From assembly GCA_013178165.1 (NCBI GenBank), contig JABLXG010000012.1:1-48624 (forward strand): a stretch of 48,624 nt of DNA, written 5' to 3'. The notes beneath the pieces are model-generated. The model was not told the DNA's origin, made no database searches, and saw only the letters and a list, made by a program, of their open reading frames with translations. Source of the DNA: Anaerolineae bacterium. GTDB lineage: Bacteria > Chloroflexota > Anaerolineae > Aggregatilineales > Ch27. Position 1 is the first letter of the stretch; every line of letters starts with the position of its first letter. The position numbers were made by a program, and so were the translations under genes. Of this stretch, positions 1-9,319 are shown in pieces.

Positions 1-107
1 CCCTGGGGCTCATCCGGTTGTTGAAGTTCGACTTCATTCCCCAAGCACGCCGCTTCTTCAATGCTCGGCTCGACCTGGCGCTTGACCTGCTTCTGGCTCC
101 TCCCTGA
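1..107 (+). CDS. 3' end of an unidentified gene (partial)
   Basis: An open frame enters from the left edge (first full codon at base 3) and ends at a TGA at 105-107, giving about 34 C-terminal residues. The tail has the segment LGLIRLLKFDF, then a leucine-rich amphipathic end (LDLALDLLL) and terminal APP. Third codon positions are mostly G or C, as in the neighbouring genes, which supports a real coding end. No family can be recognised from so little. The next gene starts 111 bases downstream on the same strand. Confidence 0.42.
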   Translation, partial: LGLIRLLKFDFIPQARRFFNARLDLALDLLLAPP

Positions 108-218
108 CAACTTTGCAACAGCCGTGTTTCCGCCGGCTGCTCCGTTCCCGGCCAGCCGCCGGTGTGGTATGCTTGGAATGCCGGGCAGCTTCCGGATTAG
201 CGTCAGGGAGGCAAGGGG

Positions 219-539
219 ATGGACTTTCTCAAGCGATTGTTTGGCGGCGGCGCGTCGCGCGACACCAGCGGTATGTACTTCTACATCCGCAGCCGGCGCA
301 GCGGCGAGATCATCCGCCTGCGCCTGGACCTCAACCAGCTTTCGCCAGAATACGAGGGCGAACGCATCTCCGGCTATTACACTCACAAGACACTCGTCGG
401 GCAGCGTAGCTTCGAGCGGCTGGAGGCCGACTTCACCTTTGACGCCAGCAAGCGCCTGCTGGAGAAATCGGTTACCGGCGGCGAATTCGTCACCCGTGAG
501 GACTGGCTGGCCCAGCAAGAAGGAGGCCACGAGTCGTGA
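219..539 (+). CDS. small conserved-looking hypothetical protein (106 aa)
   Basis: A short soluble protein of unknown function. The N-terminus MDFLKRLFGGG is a small basic amphipathic stretch, followed by a mixed alpha/beta region with many charged residues and no signal peptide or membrane segment. Residues 20-80 alternate basic and hydrophobic positions (YFYIRSRRSGEIIRLRLDLN), which looks like a small beta-sheet fold. The start is supported by GGGAGG at 206-211, seven bases before the ATG. G/C-rich third positions fit real coding. It may follow the truncated upstream gene in one transcript. I do not recognise the family with certainty, and no function is assigned. Confidence 0.6.
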   Translation: MDFLKRLFGGGASRDTSGMYFYIRSRRSGEIIRLRLDLNQLSPEYEGERISGYYTHKTLVGQRSFERLEADFTFDASKRLLEKSVTGGEFVTREDWLAQQEGGHES

Positions 540-651
540 GTCGCCTTCCCGACCCTGAGCAGTGAGAAGCATCCGACCGATCCGCTTGCAAAGCCATGCG
601 GCTTCGTCATATCGCCGGTATCGCCGGGCCGACTATACTGCACTGAGCGAT

Positions 652-680
652 TTGACAATCTGGCGTCCTCATGCTACATC
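652..680 (+). promoter_or_regulatory. promoter candidate for the aap operon
   Basis: The gap 540-833 has no convincing gene. It holds a perfect -35 TTGACA at 652-657, a 17-base spacer, and TACATC at 675-680 preceded by TGC (672-674), an extended -10 arrangement. The start codon of aapJ lies at 834, so the leader would be about 150 bases. No known riboswitch was recognised in that leader. Confidence 0.5.
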
Positions 681-833
681 TTAACCATCAACACCGGATA
701 AATTAACTCACAATACTCTGTTGGTTGTTGTGCAGGGCGGCGGTTGTGCCGCTACCGAGAGTTCTTTCTTGTTGATGGGTGCCTTCCCTCCCATACCGGG
801 CGGGATTGTTCAATATTCTTCATGGAGGATCCA

Positions 834-1910
834 ATGCTTCGTCACACACGCTTCTTGTTTCTCACCATCGTGACCCTGGCCCTGCTGGCCGGGGCGGTTT
901 CCGTCCTGGCACAGGAGGGCGGCACGCTCCAGCTTGTGCGTGATCGCGGCAAGTTGATCTGCGGTGTCAACCAGGAACTGCTCGGCTTCGGGTATCTTGA
1001 CCCCAACACTAGCGAAATTGTCGGCTTCGACATCGACTTCTGTAGGGCATACGCCGCTGCTATTTTCGGTGAGGCCAGCGCCGCCACCCTGGAACTGAAC
1101 GTCGTCAGCACGCAAAACCGGCTCACAGCGCTGGCCGCTGGCGAGATCGATGTGCTGGTTCGGAATACCACCTGGACGCTCACCCGTGACACGGAGAACG
1201 CCCTGGACTTTGGCCCGACCAACTTCTACGACGGTCAGACGCTGATGGTCCGCGTGGGCGAAGGCCTGGAAGATAACTGGGACGCCCTCAACGGTGTGAC
1301 GATCTGCTCCACCGCTGGGACAACCACCGAGAAGAACATCACCGACGCTATGAATGCCCGCGGCCTACAGTTCGAGCTGCTGACCTTCGAGAGCACGGCT
1401 GACACCATGTCAGCTTTTGTCGATGGCCGTTGCGATGTGGAGACTTCTGACCGTTCGCAGTTGGTTGCCTTGCGTGCGGCTCAGGCCGACCCTGCTGCCT
1501 ATTACATCTGGCGGGAGAATATCTCCAAAGAACCGTTGGGGCCGGTTTACCGGCAAAACGACTCGCAGTTCGCCGACATCATCAACTGGACAACCTACGG
1601 CCTGATCCAGGCAGAGGAATTCGGTATTACCTCGGCCAACCTCGATCAGTTCCTCCGCCAGGATGGTGAGAATGACGAAGCCTACACCGCCCGTGTCGGC
1701 GCGCAGATTGCCCGCTTCCTGGATGGCTCGTTGGGCATCGGCGGCAAACTGGGTTTGGCCAATGACTTTATGGCCAACGTCATCCGCGCAGTAGGTAACT
1801 ACGGCGAGATTTTCGAGCGTCATCTGGGGGCGGACGGCCTGGGCATGGCGCGCGGCTACAACGCCCTGTGGAGCCAGGGCGGCCTGCAGTACGCGCCTGC
1901 CTGGCGCTAA
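834..1910 (+). CDS. aapJ: general L-amino acid ABC transporter, substrate-binding protein (AapJ/BztA type)
   Basis: Extracytoplasmic solute-binding protein of family 3 (358 aa) that would capture amino acids and deliver them to the AapQM channel. A signal peptide covers residues 1-26 with cleavage after VLA. The mature start (GKLICGVNQELLGFGY) and the segment DFCRAYAAAIFGE are typical of the AapJ/BztA subgroup, which is longer than ordinary family 3 proteins. I chose the ATG at 834 because it gives a clean signal peptide and has GGAGG at 824-828, five bases upstream. An in-frame ATG at 744 would add 30 residues that spoil the signal sequence. It is first of four genes in aapJQMP order, followed by a strong stem-loop before aapQ. 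Substrate range cannot be read from the sequence. Confidence 0.92.
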   Translation: MLRHTRFLFLTIVTLALLAGAVSVLAQEGGTLQLVRDRGKLICGVNQELLGFGYLDPNTSEIVGFDIDFCRAYAAAIFGEASAATLELNVVSTQNRLTALAAGEIDVLVRNTTWTLTRDTENALDFGPTNFYDGQTLMVRVGEGLEDNWDALNGVTICSTAGTTTEKNITDAMNARGLQFELLTFESTADTMSAFVDGRCDVETSDRSQLVALRAAQADPAAYYIWRENISKEPLGPVYRQNDSQFADIINWTTYGLIQAEEFGITSANLDQFLRQDGENDEAYTARVGAQIARFLDGSLGIGGKLGLANDFMANVIRAVGNYGEIFERHLGADGLGMARGYNALWSQGGLQYAPAWR

Positions 1911-1938
1911 CCCATCAGTCGTCATAGAGCAGCACTTC

Positions 1939-1971
1939 CGGCAGGGGCAGCCCGCAACGCTGCCTCTGCCG
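1939..1971 (+). other. intercistronic stem-loop between aapJ and aapQ
   Basis: Arms 1939-1951 and 1959-1971 pair over 13 positions (one G-U) around a 7-base loop. There is no T-run after it, only a C-tract, so it looks less like a full terminator than like an RNA-stabilising or partially terminating element. Such elements commonly raise binding-protein expression above that of the permeases. Confidence 0.6.
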
Positions 1972-2037
1972 TATTCCCCCCCTGGGCCTTCCTCTGCCGA
2001 TGACCGGGGAGCTTCTTCATGACAAGGATAACAACGT

Positions 2038-3261
2038 ATGGAGAGACGCCCGCGCACATTTGACGTGACCGTCCACCAGGTTATTCCCTTCTGGCGGGAC
2101 ATCCGGGTCATTCAGATCGCAGCCCAGTTTATCTTCGCGCTCGTGACGATCCTGATCATCCTGACTCTGGTCAACAACATCTTGACCGCCCTTGCCGCCA
2201 TCGGCCAGCGTCCCAGCCTGGACTTCTGGCAGTCGCCAGCCGGTTTTGACTTCGCCGAGGGGCCGGGCGTCCGTGCTACCGACACGACCCTACGGGCCTT
2301 CACTGTCGGCCTGATCAACACATTGCGGGCGGTCGGCGTCGGGCTGGTCGCTGCCACCATCCTGGGTATACTGGTCGGGGTTGCCCTGCTTTCCCGCAAC
2401 TGGCTGCTGCGCACCCTGACCCAGGCTTACGTGGAAATCTTCCGCAACACGCCCCTGCTGGTGCAATTGCTCTTCTTCTACCAGGGCGTCTTCCGCGCTC
2501 TACCCCAGATTCAGGAAGCAACGGTGTTGCCCGGTCCGGTCTACCTCAGCAACCGGGGATTGGTCATCCCGGCAGTTTTCACAACGGAGACTTTCCCACT
2601 GTGGTTGACCTATGTCCTGGTCGGGATGGTAGCGGGGATGGTGGTCTGGTATGTACGAGCGCGCTACCAGCGGGACACCGGCCAGCCTGGCCACCAGTGG
2701 TTGCTTGGTCTGCTGGCGGTCATCCCCTTTGCCGTAGTAGGCTGGCTGGTGATTGGCCCACCTCCATTCGGGATCAACCTGCCCCAGCCCACTCTGTTCG
2801 AACGGCCCGACGGCGTGACCGTAATTCGGCGCATTGAAGGCGGGGAGATGATCACGCCGGAATACGCCTCGCTGGTGGTCGGGCTGGTGCTCTATACAGC
2901 GGTGTTCATTGGCGAGATCGTACGGGCGGGAATCCAGGCCGTCCCTTACGGGCAGATCGAGGCCGCCCGAGCCCTGGGTCTGACTTATGGCCAGACGCTC
3001 CAGCTCGTGGTGTTGCCGCAGGCGCTGCGCGTGATCATACCGCCGCTGGGTAACCAATACCTGAACCTGGCCAAGAATTCCAGCCTGGCCACGGCCATCG
3101 CCTACGCCGATGTCTTCCAGATTTCCAAGACCCTGATGAGCCAGACCGGCCAGGTGGTGACATTATTCGCCTCGGTCATGCTTGCCTACCTGACCATGAG
3201 TCTGTCGATCTCGGCGGTCATGAACTGGATCAATGCGCGACTCAAGCTGAAGGAGCGCTAA
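2038..3261 (+). CDS. aapQ: general L-amino acid ABC transporter, permease (AapQ/BztB type)
   Basis: Inner-membrane permease (407 aa) forming half of the amino-acid channel with AapM. An N-terminal helix (about 24-55) is followed by a soluble stretch (about 60-90). The transport core begins near residue 85 (TVGLINTLRAVGVGLVAA) and contains the LVQLLFFYQGVF segment. The EAA-type loop that contacts the ATPase is near 300-330 (GQIEAARALGLTYGQTLQLV). The long loop between the core helices, with two extra helices near 180-240, is a feature of the Aap/Bzt subgroup. The ATG at 2038 is preceded by AAGGA. The stop codon is one base before the GTG of aapM, so the two are probably translationally coupled. 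Confidence 0.9.
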   Translation: MERRPRTFDVTVHQVIPFWRDIRVIQIAAQFIFALVTILIILTLVNNILTALAAIGQRPSLDFWQSPAGFDFAEGPGVRATDTTLRAFTVGLINTLRAVGVGLVAATILGILVGVALLSRNWLLRTLTQAYVEIFRNTPLLVQLLFFYQGVFRALPQIQEATVLPGPVYLSNRGLVIPAVFTTETFPLWLTYVLVGMVAGMVVWYVRARYQRDTGQPGHQWLLGLLAVIPFAVVGWLVIGPPPFGINLPQPTLFERPDGVTVIRRIEGGEMITPEYASLVVGLVLYTAVFIGEIVRAGIQAVPYGQIEAARALGLTYGQTLQLVVLPQALRVIIPPLGNQYLNLAKNSSLATAIAYADVFQISKTLMSQTGQVVTLFASVMLAYLTMSLSISAVMNWINARLKLKER

Positions 3262-3262
3262 C

Positions 3263-5110
3263 GTGGCCGGGATAGATTACTACGTTGAAACCGCCCCCCC
3301 GCCCACGCGCAAGCCACCCGTGGTGGAGACGGGCGTGCTGGGCTGGCTGCGGGAGAACCTGTTCAGTTCATGGGGCAACAGTGTGCTCAGCATCCTGACT
3401 GCCGCTTTTCTAGTCTGGTCGCTCGCGGCGGTGCTGCGCTGGGCCATCCAGCAGGCCAACTGGGCCGTGATCACCAGCAACCTGCAACTCTTTGCTCTAG
3501 GTCGCTACCCACAGGATCAGGCCTGGCGCCCGCTGATCGGCGCGGCAGTGCTGATGTTCCTGATTGGGCTGGCCTGGCGGCTATGGGGCCGCGCCGGGTG
3601 GGTGGTGGTGGCGGTGGCGGTCGTGAGCCTGGCCCTGTTGTTCATCTTCCCGGTGGTGGCTGCCAGCTTACCGATCCCCGACGTGCATCTGCTGATCGGC
3701 GGCCCTACCACCGAGCCGCTGCCAGTCCTGGCCTATACCGCGCAGGCAGGCCAGACAGTCACCTTCACCTTGCAGCCCACCTCTTTTGAGACGCCACCGC
3801 CAAAAGGCTTCATCGATTCTGCTTCGCTGACGGTCTACGGCCTGGGGCGGCAGAACATGCGCGCAGCACAACTTCAGGCGGAGCGCGCCCGCGCCGCAGG
3901 GGAGGAACCGCCAGCGGAGATACCGCCAGATCTGGTGGCGACAGTCATCCTGCGCAACGCGGCGGGCGAGACGCTGGTCTCCCTGGCCGCCGGCCCTGCC
4001 CCGCGGTCGGCAACGCTGACCTGGACCTTTCCGGAAGGCGGCTGGTACCTGTTGGAGCTGGCAGGAGAGGGAGAAGCCGGCGCCTTCTGGCTGGACATTT
4101 CGGCTATCATGCCGCTTTCCACGGCTGGCGGGGAAATCACGGCACGTGAGGCGCTCTACGGGCTACCGCCGACGCTGGAAGGCCGCCGTGTCCGAGTGAT
4201 GGATACGTCCTTGCTGGGCTTTCAGGGCTTGGCCACCCTGAGCGATTACGTCAAGCTGCACCTGGGGCCGATCAGCCTGGCCCTGCGCGACTTCGTGCTG
4301 GTCATGATCATAGTCACTGCGGCAGGCTATGGACTGGGCGCCCTGATCCGGGGGCAGTGGTGGGCCAAACGTGTTGCTTTGGCCGCCTGGACAATCTCAT
4401 CGGTGCTGATCTTCATCCTGATCCTGGGCGTGGAAGGCGCGCCCTCCCTGCCGGTCGTGAGCATGGAGCGCTGGGGCGGGCTGCTACTGACGGTGACACT
4501 GACCGTGGTGGGCATTGTCGCTGCTTTCCCGATCGGCGTACTGCTGGCGCTGGGCCGTCGCAGCGAGCTACCGGTGGTACGCATCTTCTGCACGCTGGCC
4601 ATCGAGCTGGTGCGTGGCGTGCCGCTGGTCACGATTCTGTTCATGGCCTCGTTGCTGGTCCCGCTGCTCGATCCCCGCCTGTCCAGCGTGGACAACGTGA
4701 TCCGGGCGATGTTCGGCATCACCTTCTTCAGCGCGGCCTACCTGGCGGAGATTGTACGCGGCGGGCTGCAGGCCGTGCCTTACGGCCAGACGGAAGCGGC
4801 CAAGGCGCTGGGGATGCCCGGTTGGCAGATCATCGCCTTGATCGTGCTGCCACAGGCACTGCGGGCCGTGATCCCGGCGATCATGGGCCAGTTTGTCAGC
4901 CTGTTCAAAGATACATCGCTGGTGCTGATCATCGGCCTGCTCGACCTGCTGGGCATCGCCCGCTCGGTGATCAACCAAGCCGAATACATTGGTCTGCAGC
5001 GGGAGACACTGGTCTTCATCTCTGTGATCTATTTCGTCATGAGCTACCTGATGTCGTGGGTTAGCCGCCGCCTGGAGGCGACCGGCAGCGGAGTGGTGCG
5101 GCGCGGATAA
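3263..5110 (+). CDS. aapM: general L-amino acid ABC transporter, permease with large extracytoplasmic insert (AapM/BztC type)
   Basis: Second channel subunit, 615 aa, against roughly 380-430 aa for typical AapM. The N-terminus has three hydrophobic helices (about 40-60, 88-106, 112-136). A mostly non-membrane region at about 138-335 follows, containing a beta-rich part ([30 protein letters not shown]) and an Ala/Glu/Arg-rich helix near 198-220. The conserved permease core starts near 340 and includes the EAA loop (about 508-532, [14 protein letters not shown]). Translation starts at GTG 3263, with AAGGAG seven bases upstream inside the end of aapQ. The insert is the odd part. It lies between membrane helices and would face outside, where it could contact AapJ, but its role is unknown. 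Confidence 0.88.
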   Translation: MAGIDYYVETAPPPTRKPPVVETGVLGWLRENLFSSWGNSVLSILTAAFLVWSLAAVLRWAIQQANWAVITSNLQLFALGRYPQDQAWRPLIGAAVLMFLIGLAWRLWGRAGWVVVAVAVVSLALLFIFPVVAASLPIPDVHLLIGGPTTEPLPVLAYTAQAGQTVTFTLQPTSFETPPPKGFIDSASLTVYGLGRQNMRAAQLQAERARAAGEEPPAEIPPDLVATVILRNAAGETLVSLAAGPAPRSATLTWTFPEGGWYLLELAGEGEAGAFWLDISAIMPLSTAGGEITAREALYGLPPTLEGRRVRVMDTSLLGFQGLATLSDYVKLHLGPISLALRDFVLVMIIVTAAGYGLGALIRGQWWAKRVALAAWTISSVLIFILILGVEGAPSLPVVSMERWGGLLLTVTLTVVGIVAAFPIGVLLALGRRSELPVVRIFCTLAIELVRGVPLVTILFMASLLVPLLDPRLSSVDNVIRAMFGITFFSAAYLAEIVRGGLQAVPYGQTEAAKALGMPGWQIIALIVLPQALRAVIPAIMGQFVSLFKDTSLVLIIGLLDLLGIARSVINQAEYIGLQRETLVFISVIYFVMSYLMSWVSRRLEATGSGVVRRG

Positions 5111-5150
5111 GGCCCGCCGCCTGCCCATCAGTAAGTGGGGAGTTGAGGCA

Positions 5151-5915
5151 ATGGTCAGCACATCACTACAGGACGACTTCCGGGACGAGCCAATCATCAT
5201 CTGCCGCCAGGTCAATAAATGGTTCGGCGATTTCCATGTCCTCAAGGACATTTCCGTGGAGATTCTGCCGAAGGAAGTGGTAGTCATTATCGGGCCATCC
5301 GGCTCCGGCAAGTCTACCTTCATCCGTTGTATCAACCGTCTGGAGGAGCACCAGACCGGCCAGATCATCGTCGACGGGATGGAACTGAGCAACGACATCC
5401 GTAACATCGCCGCCATCCGCCGTGAGATCGGTATGGTCTTCCAGCAGTTCAACCTGTTCCCCCACCTGACCGTGCTGGATAACATCACCCTGGCCCAGCG
5501 CTGGAGTCGGCGGCGGCCCAAAGCGGAAGCCGAACAGCGGGCGATGCAGCTTCTGGAGCGGGTGGGCATCCCGGAGCAGGCGGCCAAGTACCCCGGCCAG
5601 CTTTCCGGCGGGCAGCAGCAGCGGGTAGCGATCGCCCGCGCCCTGGCCATGGACCCCAAGATCATGCTCTTTGACGAGCCGACCAGCGCGCTTGATCCGG
5701 AAATGATCAAAGAGGTGCTGGATGTGATGAAAGAACTGGCCCTGAGCGGAATGACCATGATCGTTGTCACCCATGAGATGGGCTTCGCCCGCGAGGTGGC
5801 TGACCGTGTCCTGTTTATGGATCAGGGGCGCATCGTGGAAGCGGGGACGCCACAGCACTTCTTTGAGAACGCGCAGCACGAACGCACCAGGCTCTTCCTG
5901 AGCCAGATCCTCTAA
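5151..5915 (+). CDS. aapP: general L-amino acid ABC transporter, ATP-binding protein
   Basis: Cytoplasmic ATPase (254 aa) that powers the AapQM channel, of the polar amino-acid (GlnQ/HisP) class. All nucleotide-binding motifs are intact: Walker [10 protein letters not shown] at 48-56, Q-loop Gln98/99, signature [15 protein letters not shown] from 151, Walker B IMLFDE at 171-176 and switch His208. The sequence [12 protein letters not shown] at 101-112 is typical of this class. It lies 40 bases after aapM with GAGG just upstream of the ATG and closes the operon. A hairpin at 5939-5968 between it and the convergent gene could terminate transcription from both sides. Confidence 0.93.
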   Translation: MVSTSLQDDFRDEPIIICRQVNKWFGDFHVLKDISVEILPKEVVVIIGPSGSGKSTFIRCINRLEEHQTGQIIVDGMELSNDIRNIAAIRREIGMVFQQFNLFPHLTVLDNITLAQRWSRRRPKAEAEQRAMQLLERVGIPEQAAKYPGQLSGGQQQRVAIARALAMDPKIMLFDEPTSALDPEMIKEVLDVMKELALSGMTMIVVTHEMGFAREVADRVLFMDQGRIVEAGTPQHFFENAQHERTRLFLSQIL

Positions 5916-5938
5916 CCGCCAGGGCGGCGCAAACGACA

Positions 5939-5968
5939 GGGGCGCAGCCAGTGCTCTGGCCGCGCCCC
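5939..5968. terminator. bidirectional terminator-like hairpin, copy 1 of a repeated element
   Basis: GGGGCGC and GCGCCCC form the outer stem. GCCAG and CTGGC form the inner stem around a TGCT loop, with one A/C mismatch between them. It lies 17 bases beyond the stop of the minus-strand gene 5986-6396 and 24 bases beyond aapP. The 30-base unit recurs at 6493-6522 with a single base change. There is no T-run. Confidence 0.55.
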
Positions 5969-5985
5969 CTGGATGATTGGCCCGC

Positions 5986-6396
5986 TCAGAGCGTCTCCTC
6001 CAACGGCCATTTGAAGACGAGCAGCACCACCAGAATCGCCACATTGATCAGGACGCCCAGCAGCCCTTTTTCCACCAGTTGCTGCATTCCCCCATCCCAG
6101 AAAAGCACAAGGCTGGCGGTGGAGATCACCGCTGCGCCCACCAATACCGGGCGCCACCAGCCTGCCTTCACCAGGATACCTACCCCGCCCAATACAAATA
6201 CCAGGGTCGCCACGATGAAGGCAACGCTGGCAAGAGCGCGCGTGGCCGGTTCTCCCAGCAAACCGGTGAACAACCACGAGTTGCCTGACCAGCCCATCTC
6301 CGGCTTGAACTCGGTCAGTCCCAGGCTCAACGTGACCGGCCACAGGTGAACCAGCCCATGCAACACCATGAAAGCGCCAAGTGCAATTCTGAGCAT
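5986..6396 (-). CDS. small four-helix membrane protein, DoxX-like
   Basis: A 136-residue hydrophobic protein with about four predicted membrane helices: 1-25, 55-80, 83-102 and 112-130. The first helix holds two histidines close together (VLHGLVHLWPV). Size and topology resemble DoxX-type or small quinone-associated membrane proteins, but no diagnostic motif is present, so the family name is tentative. The start is supported by GGAGG on the minus strand (6406-6410), nine bases before the ATG. It lies downstream of the DUF3160 gene on the same strand, with a terminator-like hairpin between them, so it may have its own promoter. It is convergent with aapP. Confidence 0.6.
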   Translation of the reverse strand: MLRIALGAFMVLHGLVHLWPVTLSLGLTEFKPEMGWSGNSWLFTGLLGEPATRALASVAFIVATLVFVLGGVGILVKAGWWRPVLVGAAVISTASLVLFWDGGMQQLVEKGLLGVLINVAILVVLLVFKWPLEETL

Positions 6397-6492
6397 TCTG
6401 AATTACCTCCTTATAGAACCGAGTGACGGCGAAGTAATACGCAAGCGGCACACGCCGGGTTTCAGACCATGGCACGCTGTAGGAGATCAAAC

Positions 6493-6522
6493 GGGGCGCA
6501 GCCAGTGCTCTGGCCGCACCCC
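6493..6522 (-). terminator. terminator-like hairpin, copy 2 of the repeated element
   Basis: The same 30-base hairpin as at 5939-5968 with one change near the end, which breaks one outer base pair. It starts 16 bases after the stop codon of the DUF3160 gene on the minus strand and is followed there by GTTTGATC. Its position fits transcription termination. Confidence 0.5.
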
Positions 6523-6538
6523 TTCATCTTCCCCCGCT

Positions 6539-9112
6539 CTACTCGCCGAAGTACAGGCTGGTCCAGGCATGGCGCGGCGGCAACTCGCCAGCGGCCACCA
6601 TCGCCCGCCAGTCGTCATCGGTCAGGCGGTTATCGATCGGCTGGATGAACTCGTACTGGCTGTAGACCGCGCCGCGCGTCAGGTGCAGGCCGTGCGGGCC
6701 ATTCGCCACCACGTAGATCAGGTCGACTTCTCCGATCGCCTCCTCCAGCACCGTGCCGGCGGACGGGTTGCTGGCCACGTCAGCCACCAGCGCTACTGTC
6801 TCCGGCGGCTCCGGGATCCACTGCTCGACCTCATAGCGGATGTACCACAGCGTCTGCCCGAACTGCTCCTGCAGGAAGTAAAGCTCGTCGTAGGTCAGTT
6901 CCTCGCCGGCGATCTCCTTGCGGGCCATCTCGGCCAGGCGGGCGGCCAGCACGGCCAGGTTGCGCAGGGCGCCGTTCACAGCGTCGATCGGGCGGCCTGA
7001 CCAGCCTTCCTGCAGGTAGCCGCGCTGATCCAGGCCCTGGCTGAGCGCCGCCGCTACAATCGCGATCCGGGCGAAGACCTCCGGATTCGGCTCCACGATG
7101 CTGGTGCTGGTCACGGGTGGCGTCCAGCCGCCCCCGCCCAGCCCGCCGTACGGCTGCTCGGCGTAGAGCAGTGTGGCATGCTTCAGTTCCGTCCAGCTGC
7201 CCAGCGTGGTGAGGATGTCCTTGTACTTCCAGGCGTCGGTCTGCATCAACGGCGGGACGAGCACTGGATCGCGGGCGAGCAGCGGTTGCAGCGCCCACAG
7301 CCAGCCGCCGTACAGATTCTCCAGCCAGGCCTCCGCCGCCATGCCGTTGACCTCACTGCGCAACGCGGCCAGATTCTCCGTATAGTTCTGGAAAGCGGTC
7401 GCGCCGGCCTGGTCGGCCAGGACATAGGCATGGTCAGAACCGAGCGCGGCGGCGACATCCAGGCCGAGCGGCAGCGCCCGCGACTGCTGCGCCGTGCCAA
7501 CCTCCGGGTAGATCAACTGCTGCATGATGTAGCCATCCAGCGTGAAGCGCTGCCCGAACAGGCGAAAGCCCCGGGTGAACTCGTCCACCTGCTCGGCGGT
7601 GATGCCGATCGGCAGCGGCAGACTGTTGACCCGCGGGCCAGGCAGCGCCGCCACCCCCGCCAGGAAAGTGTCCAGGCGGGCCGGATCGGCCAGCGTGTCC
7701 AGCGGCAGCCCGGCGCCAAAGATTTGCGCCGCCAGCGGCTCATACTCAGCCGGGCTGAGATCGTCCATCGGCCCGACCATGAAGGCCAGCGTCTCGGCCA
7801 TCGCCTGCCAGCGGTCGTAAGCGCCGCTGTTGAGCAGGGCGCGCAGTGCCAGCAGGCCGGTCAGGGTGTCGACCTCGCTGCGGGCCTTGAATGTGATCCG
7901 CCCCAGCCACATCATCGCCCGGAAGTACGATTCCAGCACCGGATTACCGGCATAGTAGCCACGTACCTTGTACTGGCTGAAATCCTCTTCCAGATCATCC
8001 AGAATCGGCACATCCAGCCGACCCTCCGCCGCCCGGATCAGAGCCACGATCGGCTCCGCCTCAGCGCGGATGGCTGGATTCATCACCCTGAGACGGGCTG
8101 AAGGGATGACATCTCCCTCGCTGAAAAGCGTCTCCTGGTTCAACGCGTTGACGTAGCTCGACTCGCCATCGGCCAGCAGGATCAACGGCACGGCGTAGTA
8201 GATTGCTGCACGGCGAGCATTCTCCTCCAGGGGCGTGCCGGTGGTCTGCGCCCACTGCTGCTCAGCCGCCGCATAGCCACCGCCCACAAAAGCAGCGACC
8301 TGCCCATAAAAGCCGCCCTGTTCCAGGAACATCAGCGCGTTCTGATAGGTCAGGAACAGCGCGTGCAGCAGGGCATCGGTGGTGACGAAATCGCCTTTGC
8401 CCTCTTCTTGCGGCCAGGTGCCGTCGGTGTAGACCTGATCAAACTGCGCGTAGCCGCCCGGCACAACCACAAACCCGTTCTGCGCCAGCAGGGCCAGCTG
8501 GGTGTTGCTCAGCCCGGCATCCACCACAAAACGCACCTCGCTCAGGTTCACCGGAGGGACGGGGAAATCGCCCGCGTAAACGTCCGGGAGCTGCAGGGCC
8601 AGCGGGTCTGGGCCGGTGTCATAGCGATCCGCCAGGAAAGCTTCCCAGTCCCAGCGAGCAAAGCCACCGCTCAGCACAGCAGGCCGTCCTGCCGGGACAG
8701 CGGCGGGCAGCGGCACCTGCGGCGTCGTGATCACTGGCGGGGTCAGCGGCACATTCAACACAACGGGTGGCTCCGGTACGAAAGCGTACGGCTCCACCCA
8801 GTACTCGCCGTTCGCGCCCTCAGCGACCCAGACAGCGCCCGCCATCATCGTGTTGACCTGCCACCAGTTAAGACCGGCGATACAGCGCGGGCCATCCAGC
8901 ACTTCCAGCAAATCCCCCTCTTTCAGCTGCCCGACCAGGGTGGACTCCGTACCAGGCTCCTGCCGCGCATTGAGCAACGCCCCCTGTGGAGTCACCACTG
9001 CATAACGTCCAATAGTCAGGCGCGCTGGCAGCGCGCAGCTGCCTTCCTGCGCCCCAACCGGCAGGGCCGCCAGCAATATCCCCACAACCACCAGCAACGA
9101 AAGATAACGCAT
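6539..9112 (-). CDS. secreted DUF3160 protein with N-terminal SH3b-like domain
   Basis: An 857-residue exported protein. Residues 1-21 form a signal peptide ending VGA, before QEG. Residues about 35-105 look like a bacterial SH3 (SH3b) module (TPQGALLNARQEPGTESTLV, NWWQVNTMMAGAVWV). The rest (about 185-840) matches the DUF3160 family, which is common in Chloroflexota and has no established reaction. Family-like segments include VTTDALLHALFLTYQNAL, YKDILTTLGSWTELKHATLLY and a C-terminal region rich in aromatic and acidic residues. The start has AAGGAG and GAGGGG just upstream on the minus strand. A TACAAT -10 candidate lies about 50 bases upstream. It stands alone in its transcript, ending at the hairpin 6493-6522. 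An envelope or cell-wall role is only a guess from the SH3b module. Confidence 0.85.
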   Translation of the reverse strand: MRYLSLLVVVGILLAALPVGAQEGSCALPARLTIGRYAVVTPQGALLNARQEPGTESTLVGQLKEGDLLEVLDGPRCIAGLNWWQVNTMMAGAVWVAEGANGEYWVEPYAFVPEPPVVLNVPLTPPVITTPQVPLPAAVPAGRPAVLSGGFARWDWEAFLADRYDTGPDPLALQLPDVYAGDFPVPPVNLSEVRFVVDAGLSNTQLALLAQNGFVVVPGGYAQFDQVYTDGTWPQEEGKGDFVTTDALLHALFLTYQNALMFLEQGGFYGQVAAFVGGGYAAAEQQWAQTTGTPLEENARRAAIYYAVPLILLADGESSYVNALNQETLFSEGDVIPSARLRVMNPAIRAEAEPIVALIRAAEGRLDVPILDDLEEDFSQYKVRGYYAGNPVLESYFRAMMWLGRITFKARSEVDTLTGLLALRALLNSGAYDRWQAMAETLAFMVGPMDDLSPAEYEPLAAQIFGAGLPLDTLADPARLDTFLAGVAALPGPRVNSLPLPIGITAEQVDEFTRGFRLFGQRFTLDGYIMQQLIYPEVGTAQQSRALPLGLDVAAALGSDHAYVLADQAGATAFQNYTENLAALRSEVNGMAAEAWLENLYGGWLWALQPLLARDPVLVPPLMQTDAWKYKDILTTLGSWTELKHATLLYAEQPYGGLGGGGWTPPVTSTSIVEPNPEVFARIAIVAAALSQGLDQRGYLQEGWSGRPIDAVNGALRNLAVLAARLAEMARKEIAGEELTYDELYFLQEQFGQTLWYIRYEVEQWIPEPPETVALVADVASNPSAGTVLEEAIGEVDLIYVVANGPHGLHLTRGAVYSQYEFIQPIDNRLTDDDWRAMVAAGELPPRHAWTSLYFGE

Positions 9113-9162
9113 TCCCCTCAGCTCCTTCTACGATGACCACAAGCGACATTCGTGCATGCTTC

Positions 9163-9171
9163 ATTGTAGCC
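9163..9171 (-). promoter_or_regulatory. -10 candidate upstream of the DUF3160 gene
   Basis: On the minus strand the sequence reads GGCTACAAT. The hexamer TACAAT at 9168-9163 lies about 50 bases before the start codon of the DUF3160 gene. No convincing -35 hexamer was seen 17 bases further upstream. The same GCTACAAT core recurs before several other genes here. Confidence 0.4.
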
Positions 9172-9244
9172 GAATCCGCACCGGGCGATTTGACGCCTGC
9201 CCACCCTATGGCCGTCGCGATCCCGACGCAGGCACCGGCGCAAC

Positions 9245-9274
9245 AAAAAGCGCCGCCGGAATATCCAGCGGCGC
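9245..9274 (-). terminator. rho-independent terminator after the DUF4342 gene
   Basis: On the minus strand GCGCCGC and GCGGCGC form a 7-bp GC stem around an 11-base loop, directly followed by TTTTTG. It begins about 45 bases after the DUF4342 stop codon. Confidence 0.8.
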
Positions 9275-9319
9275 CCGGTTACCTGGCGGTTGCCATACCG
9301 CAGACGGCGATGAAACGAC

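Noticed and set aside
744-833. Upstream in-frame ATG extending AapJ by 30 residues
   Set aside because: The extension has no signal-peptide character and no ribosome-binding site. The ATG at 834 has GGAGG five bases upstream and begins a clean signal peptide.
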